Positions 57,936 through 64,000 of a DNA stretch of 64,000 nucleotides are shown in pieces. Below the pieces are notes generated by a model, which made no database searches, was not told the DNA's origin, and saw nothing but the letters and a program-made list of their open reading frames with translations. Position numbers and translations under genes: made by a program. Numbering within the stretch: the first letter of the stretch is position 1; each line of letters starts with the position of its first letter. The stretch is from Diorhabda sublineata (Eukaryota; Arthropoda; Insecta; Coleoptera; Chrysomelidae), in assembly GCF_026230105.1 (NCBI RefSeq), contig NC_079475.1, forward strand, positions 11,796,125-11,860,124. Direction: 5' to 3'.

Positions 57936-58599
57936 AATTGAGGTCAATGAGTTTTTTTCAACAAATCTGTCAATTACGAGATATCTGATTCGATATTGAT
58001 CAGGCTTTCTTTGAAATCGGGACCTTTATTTTACAAGAACTCTAAAACTGAGTCAGAAGTAAATAAAATCTTGAAAACTACGCACCTTTCCACAACCAGG
58101 ATTCTTCGTTCTTTATCATTTTCATCGCAAATTAGCGCGTAATCAATACACTGCTACTTATTTTGTTAACTGGATTAACAAATTGAAGGATAGATTTTTT
58201 TTATAAACCTACGATGTCGCCCGACCATGGCAGGAGTTCCATGGAAATCGTTCTCGAAAACTTTGCATTATGAATTTACTTTTTTTGCTCTGGCGATTGG
58301 TCTAATGGAATCGACTACATATCGATCACACAGTATATGAAATATTGATTCACCTTTAGTGTTCGTCTTCAAAGTTTTCTTTATGAATTTTTTCTCCTAT
58401 AACAAATAAAATAAATTTTTAAATATATAATACATTCTAATTATTACACCCCGACACTGGCATTCACTAATATCGATTCACTTTTCTATATAAAATTTCG
58501 GAATCAAATGAGAAACGTTCATCCTTGAAATTCGTATTTATATTGGTGAAAAATCAAACAAGTTCATGCAAGATTGCAAGCACATACTGTACTATATGG
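57936..58599. other. No gene seen
   Basis: AT-rich, no recognised feature. Confidence 0.4.
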
Positions 58600-59420
58600 A
58601 ATATGCAAGTTACTACAAGTAACAGTCGCTGAGCTTCTTAAAAAGTTTCTGCTTATATTGATAGGAAAAGTCAAGCCATCATTTTAGTTCTTCATTATCG
58701 ATCAATTTTCATGAGCGCCCGCTTACGATTGTGGACCTCCAATATCTCCCACGACGAGCGTCACGTCTCCAGTGAACCCCTGGAGGTCTACCAGGACCAG
58801 TTTGGGAATTACAGTTCTAGATAATTGTCAATTTGCTCGTCTGAACAAGCGTTGTGGACGAGACGGTGGCCGGTGTGGCAACAGCAAGTTTCGACGCGTT
58901 GTACTGAATATGAAATATGCAAGTTATTACAAGTAACAGTCGCTGAGCTTCTTAAGAAGTTTTCTGCTTATATTGATAGGAAAAGTCAATCCCTCATCTT
59001 AGTTCTTCACTATCGATCAATTTTCATGAACTCCTGCTTACGATTGTGAATCTCCATGTCTCCCGTGAACCCCTGGAGGTCTACCAGGATCACTTTGGGA
59101 ATCACGGTCGTATATAATTGTCAATTTGCTCGTCTGAACTAGCGTTGTGGACAAGACGGCGGCCGGCGCGTCAACAGCAAGTTTAGACGCGTTATACTGA
59201 ATATGGAATATGTAAGTTATTACAAGTAACAGTTGCTGAGCTTCTTAAAAAGTTCGGTTATATTGATAGGAAAAGGCAAGCCCTCATTTTAGTTCTTCAT
59301 TACCGATCAATTTTCATGAGCCCCGCTTACGATTGTGAACCTCCAAGTCTCCCGTGAACCCCTGGAGGTCCATCTGGACGACTTTGAGAATTACGATTAT
59401 AGATAATTGTCCATATGACA
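58600..59420. repeat. ~300-bp tandem repeat, three copies
   Basis: AAGTTA[C/T]TACAAGTAACAG starts copies at 58607, 58921 and 59214 (intervals 314 and 293). Each contains TGATAGGAAAAG, TCGATCAATTTTCATGA and GTGAACCCCTGGAGGTC, where GACCTCCA and TGGAGGTC are inverted and could form a hairpin. Copy 1 has an extra 20-bp-scale stretch. GC is higher than the surroundings. The 74-codon frame at 58825-59049 spans a copy junction and is not a gene. Confidence 0.92.
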
Positions 59421-60054
59421 AAAGCTATTGGATAATTCATACATTTGATTACTTTTATAATTAGTTTGTCTAATCATCTATTTTAATATAATATAAAAGT
59501 TCTTTCGTAATTTTTTTACAATGGAGAAGTTAACCAGAAAAGTTGATTTTAATAACTTACCTCCGATTTGGGATTAGTCTTTGGTACACGATGTTATCGA
59601 AGATAAATAACTCGAACTATAACAGAAAATTTTATGGCAAGTATTAACGCACGTCCCTTTAAAAACTATTAAATTCTTGTATCCGTCAAAGTAATTTGTA
59701 TCGATAGCATCTAATAGCAATTTAGACTTGAATCAAACCTTGAGGAAACAATCAACTGCCCCAATTATATCAAAAAAGAACTAAATCTTGTATTGCAAAT
59801 TGCAGATATTTCTGATACTAAAGTTAATTGTATTATTTATTTTTTACTGTGCAAATAAAATATAATTTACGATATGAAAATTTATTTCCCAGTATAGATA
59901 ACGAATACAACGAATTTCCCTATTTCTTCACCCCAATTCTTAAAATATTATCGCATTTGTGTAGTAAGTAAATATATTGACACTTGAAAAACGTCCCGCT
60001 GGGTCTAAAACTTTGCAACACCTTATTTAATCACCAACAGCGATTAGATCCTCC
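59421..60054. other. No gene seen
   Basis: AT-rich, no recognised feature. Confidence 0.4.
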
Positions 60055-60377
60055 CTAGTCATCTGAAAGGTAAGCAAAACCGGAACACATTCCCACGATT
60101 CGGGCTATCGAAGCTTGATGCCCTTCGCATTCATCTTCAGACGTTCCCCTTTTTCTATAGAATACAACGCTCCCTTCTTGTACTTCGCCAGCAATATTTA
60201 CCTTTCGATATACCGGATTCCCACATAGTCCCAGCGTGGGACCGTACATGAAGGTGGTGACGCAGCCCACCCTTCATTTTGCGCAATTTGACTTTCAGTA
60301 AGGACTCTTCAATTACCGTACCGATAGGGTGGATTTTTACTAAGGGCTTTGTTGCATTAGAACAATGAAGCTCGACA
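60055..60377 (-). pseudogene. Possible host exon, unrecognised protein
   Basis: This is one of the few GC-richer, protein-like patches. On the minus strand, TTTATTCAAATTTCAG (a good splice acceptor) ends at 60378 and a possible donor GTAAAT begins at 60201, giving a 176-nt exon open in one frame (SNATKPLVKIHPIGTVIEES, LLKVKLRKMKGGLRHH). A second frame runs past the donor for 71 codons to a stop at 60055: MYGPTLGLCGNPVYRKVNIA, EVQEGSVVFYRKRGTSEDEC, ASIARIVGMCSGFAYLSDD. The second frame looks the more protein-like but has a stop upstream. I recognise neither, and no neighbouring exon could be supported. It may be a pseudogene or an old mobile-element gene. Confidence 0.3.
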
Positions 60378-61374
60378 CTGAAATTTGAATAAACACAAGT
60401 AGTATTTAGTATGAGGTAATCACATCAAAATTCTAATATATTAAAAGTTAAATTATCAGACTTATTCCCATGGTATTTCACTGCAGGTAAAATTTAATAA
60501 TTATCATTCAAATATTCATTCTATATTCAATCAAAATTACCATGATTAAGGATCTTTTTCGAAAATGTTAGGATTTTAATTTTTTTCGTTAGTTAAAATG
60601 GTCTCGAAACGAAATGAACCGATTGATTCATGATTCAGCAAGTGAGATGACTCTCATTTTCAACAACTACACTAGTTTTCAAATGTACAGCAAATTGCAG
60701 CATTGAAAAAATAAAATGTGAATCAAATTAAAGTTTAATTAAAATTGGGCGTCATTCTATAAGTATGTGGATAAGTTACCGAACTGAGTGGTAGTTTATA
60801 CACGATAATCGAATTCTTTAACAATTTCTGCAACTATTTTTTTCGATCATTCCACTACATTCTACAAATAAGAGGTGGGGGAGAGCGGGAAACTTGTTTT
60901 GAAAAAATGCTTGTAAGTCTGGTGTTTTTTAAGCAGTTTTTTATAAGCTTGATGTTGTTTTAAAGATCTTCTAAATTGTAAGCAATTTAATTAGAAAATT
61001 AGAATTCAACGTCCAGTAGGCTGGTTGGAATGGAAAATTCTCACCTGCAGTAATTTAAAGGGTTTTTTAATAATGTTATTATTACCGCTAGATGATATTT
61101 CCTAAATGTAAAGCAAATATTAATGAAATAAGAACAAATCATTAAATAAACCAAGTGAAAATCTTACAATTAACAACTTAGATAACTAAGTACGTTATTA
61201 GTGGCGCCCTAGGTGTTCAAATATCATTTTTTATACATGATACATGATATATACATCATTAATTGACGAGTGTATAGGACAGCAATATCAATTATCACAA
61301 TTTAAATACTTGATATTGCCTAACGTGTTTATCAATTACACGTTTCCGTCGCTGTTATAGTATTTGTGCAATAG
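60378..61374. other. No gene seen
   Basis: AT-rich, no recognised feature. Confidence 0.45.
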
Positions 61375-61722
61375 CGGTTTGAAACGAACTTGGAGCAATC
61401 TCAAATTTCTCTTTAAATTGAAAAAAACTCTGTTTGGGTGCTATAAATTGTTGAAAGAGGCTTATGGGGACAATTATATATCTCGTGCGCTTGTTTTTGA
61501 GTGGTGTAAGCGCTTTAGTGAGGGCAGTGAAGAGTCCAGGTTGCCCTGTGACTATTTCAAATCTGGAAACAGTGACCAAAATCATCCAAATTGTGCATGC
61601 AAATCGAATGAGTATCCGGATGATTGCAGAGGCTGTAAACGTCGATAAATAAACGGTTAGAAAAATAAAATAAAAGCCTTTTTCGTAACCAGTCTCGTTA
61701 TATAATAGCCAGACCTCGTATA
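61375..61722 (+). mobile_element. Deleted mariner: N-terminus joined to 3' end
   Basis: Plus strand: LKFLFKLKKTLFGCYKLLKE, AYGDNYISRALVFEWCKRFS (first helix-turn-helix), TVTKIIQIVHANRMSIRMIA and EAVNVDK (second), then a stop, and within about 40 bp the mariner 3' end GTAACCAGTCTCGTTATATA...AGCCAGACCTCG (to about 61719) followed by TA. The catalytic domain and C-terminus are deleted entirely. The end and the protein match the copies at 23927-24449 and 55152-55775. The 5' terminal repeat is missing. Confidence 0.87.
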
Positions 61723-62539
61723 TTATCACTTATCACGGGTCTATTGATAAAAATGAGATCTTTTATTCGGCCCCACAAATTGAAATCTAAGCATATTATG
61801 TTTGGAGATATAGATGGCCGAATAAATACGTCCTATCCATTTATCACAGTATGTTCGACATGTAAATAATGACATGAAATAATATACTGGGTGTATATTG
61901 TAAAAACATGTCAAGACGAATAACTAAGGGTATGTTTTCTAAAAGAAGTGACAATTTGTTTCTCAATAAGTCTCAATCATAATATTTAAAATATATAAAT
62001 CAGTACATAATTTATGACGACTGCAAGTCAATATGAAATGCATGAATCCTTCATTTATTTGTCACGAACCACTTTGCAATCGATCCATAGCAACTGAGAT
62101 TAATGTATTGCGACCGTGATAATGTACTGAGTTTTCATATTAAACAACTATTTAGTTAGTACCACGCGCCCCTAATTCTAGAATTTATAGACTGAAATGT
62201 TCAGATTTAGACTTGTATAGCTTCTTCTTCTTTAAACTCTTTATATCTTTCAGAGTATCCAAGTTTTAGTTCACACTATCATTTTATTTATTTTTTTCGG
62301 ATCTTTACTAGATCATCCATTCTTCGTATTGTTTTCCTTGTTTTTCCTTTTTCCTATGCTACGTATTCTAGCTAATTTTTTATCAATTTTTTTTTCTTCT
62401 CTTATGCTATTTTGGTTTAATCGTCTTTAAACAATTTCTATTTGATTTTCTCTAGAACTACTCAATTTCTTATCCCATCCATTCTCGCTTTCCGTGCTGT
62501 TTTCCTTAGTTACTTCATATTTGTTAGTCCTCCGAGGAT
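61723..62539. other. No gene seen
   Basis: AT-rich; 62220-62440 is T-rich on the plus strand. Confidence 0.4.
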
Positions 62540-63448
62540 GGTCCCAAAAGTACTTAGCCTGACCTAGAGATGGCGGTAGTTGCTTGGAAAATACCACCGT
62601 ATTAGGAAGTACAGACGCCACATTGTTTTTAGTAAACGTGGAAAAAATTGGTCATACTTTTATTTGAATTATATTCTACTCTGGATGAGACCGCTGCTTC
62701 AACAGTAAAATATTGGGTAGCAGATTTTAATCGAGGCCATACAACATTCGAAGACCAGCATCGTAGAGGTCGATCAAATGGGGTAACGACTATGGAAAGG
62801 TTGAAGAAAAGTTACAAAGCGCTACTGTATAATCGTCCACTGATAGTGTACGAGCAGAACAGACATAGTAGGCATTTAAAAAAGTGCGGTATATTATATA
62901 TGAACTGGAAATTTGGACATTAGAAAGCTGTGCACAAGATGGGTGCTACGTTTGCTCACAATGGAACAAAAACAACGTCATGAAGATGTTTCTATCGAGT
63001 TTTTAACAATGTTTCATAGAAATAAAGCCTAATTTTTACGCCTAAAACTCTGAGCGAAAACAAAAATAGTCGCATTTGGCTAAGAAGAATGTGTTGTTCC
63101 GGTAGGAAAATGAACCAACTCACAAATCTTCTATTGCAATGGCCCAAATCAATGAATTAAAGTTTGAATTTCTACCTCATGCACCCTATTCGCCATATTT
63201 AGCCCCCACGGATCATTTTCTGTTCCCATATTTAAACAAATGACTCGGTGGTCTAGGATTTTCCAGCAATGAAGAAGTGATATCGCCAGTTAATGGCTAT
63301 TTTGAGGAGCTTGACGATTCTTATGATAAAAATCGTATCAAACTTATTGAACATTGCTGGAAAAAGAGCTAAAAGGAGATTACATTGAAAAGTAAATTTT
63401 TTTTTAACATTTTTATGTTTTTTCGTAGTACCAGGTACTTTTAGGACC
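62540..63448 (+). mobile_element. 909-bp mariner with terminal repeats, internally deleted
   Basis: GGTCCCAAAAGTACTTAGCC at 62540-62559 is repeated inverted at 63426-63448 (GGTCCTAAAAGTACCTGGTA when read on the minus strand). Plus-strand protein blocks: LDETAASTVKYWVADFNRGH, TTFEDQHRRGRSNGVTTMER (helix-turn-helix and GRP-like hook), degraded RKLC.RWV, a frame with EDVSIEFLTMFHRNKA, then NELKFEFLPHAPYSPYLAPT (third-Asp block, SPD replaced by SPY) and DHFLFPYLNK, EEVISPVNGYFEELDD, IKLIEHCWKK. The stretch holding the first and second catalytic Asp is missing. No clean TA duplication is visible at the repeat edges. Confidence 0.9.
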
Positions 63449-64000
63449 TCATGTCTCATAAGTATTTGAGTGAACACTTCATCAACTCTTTAATCTTTCA
63501 TTTTTAGATCTTCCTCAGGTTCTCTTATGTGATATGTGTTGTGATTATTATTATATAGTCTGGATGTACTAACTTTCCACCAGATCTAGGTTTCTGTAGA
63601 CAATGAATGGTTCATGATTCTCATGTTCAACTTTTTTTGTCTTCTCGTCCTATTCACAACTAGCATAAACCGAATCGGACTTAGACAGTCTCCTTGTTTC
63701 ATCTGAGTAGAACTTTTTAAAGCCAGAAAAATCAAAAACGAAAACACTGCAAACAGAAATTTGAAGACCTCTATTGACTTATATCGCTATTTCACTTATT
63801 TGCTATATATATTCAGGTTAATTATTTAAATGACTAATGAATAAAATCATCCAATATAGACGATGTATGAATCAACATATGATTGGAAGTAGCAGGTGGA
63901 AGCAACAACGGTTAATTAATATTTTGTTACTTTTGATTTGTAGTTTACTTTCCATATTTTTGTGATATGTATCAATACACTTAAAAGCAGCCAATTATTT
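63449..64000 (-). other. Possible LINE reverse transcriptase scrap near 63.7 kb
   Basis: The minus strand at about 63715-63640 reads TQMKQGDCLSPIRFMLVVN, resembling the G.RQGD.LSP.LF motif of reverse transcriptases. There is no further support on either side, and the remainder to the window end is AT-rich without features. Confidence 0.35.

Noticed and set aside
58825..59049. 74-codon plus frame
   Set aside because: Lies within and across the 300-bp tandem repeats; not maintained between copies.
61355..61729. 124-codon minus-strand frame
   Set aside because: It is antisense to a mariner N-terminus on the plus strand, which matches the family block by block; the minus frame is a shadow.

Overview
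This is an AT-rich (roughly two-thirds A+T by eye) stretch of nuclear DNA from an animal, most likely an insect. The grounds are a 139-bp run of the insect telomeric repeat (CCTAA/TTAGG) at 9449-9587, repeated short CCTAA runs inside a satellite-like array at 19-21 kb, and a very large load of mariner/Tc1 DNA transposons and jockey-type non-LTR retrotransposons of the kinds common in insect genomes. The order cannot be fixed from the sequence. There are no bacterial features and no operons. I saw no tRNA, rRNA or CRISPR array and no complete host gene. The longest open frames are under 180 codons, and nearly all that can be recognised are broken transposase or reverse transcriptase/RNase H pieces.

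Layout. 1-8.3 kb: mostly unrecognised AT-rich DNA with a 185-bp tandem array (4330-5765), a Tc1-like remnant (6.8-7.3 kb) and a mariner end (8.2 kb). 8.7-15 kb: (TA)n and (CCTAA)n runs, two mariner fragments and two dispersed-repeat copies. 15-18.5 kb: RNase H ends of non-LTR elements on both strands, a possible host exon (16.5-16.7 kb), a mariner amino-terminal half and a jockey fragment. 18.7-21.5 kb: a mariner split by a 2.2-kb inverted-repeat element whose right arm has been amplified about eight-fold, with CCTAA runs in the amplified copies. 22.4-24.6 kb: a reverse-strand mariner, then a jockey 3' end cut cleanly by a 523-bp deleted mariner with TA target duplication. 26.8-32 kb: a 375-bp TA-flanked deletion derivative, a 1.1-kb element with 300-bp inverted repeats, and two mariners facing opposite ways. 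33-41 kb: further mariner/IS630-like remnants, including a nearly full-length one with lost catalytic aspartates (38-38.9 kb), and LINE ends. 41-48 kb: mostly empty, with one GC-richer repetitive patch at 43.2-43.6 kb. 48-52 kb: a LINE reverse transcriptase YADD fragment, a mariner, a jockey 3' end with an internal duplication and a second LINE 3' end with a polyadenylation signal. 54-64 kb: Tc1, mariner and hAT remnants, a 300-bp tandem repeat (58.6-59.4 kb), a GC-richer possible exon (60.0-60.4 kb), and a final mariner with terminal repeats.

How it fits together: this is a transposon graveyard in which the main process visible is decay of autonomous elements into short deletion derivatives that keep their ends. 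At least three loci belong to one mariner family with ends reading CGAGGTCTGGCTATT, and none retains a catalytic core. Two nested insertions give relative ages. Two tandem arrays appear to have grown inside mobile elements, and in both the internal copies share a state that differs from the outer copies.
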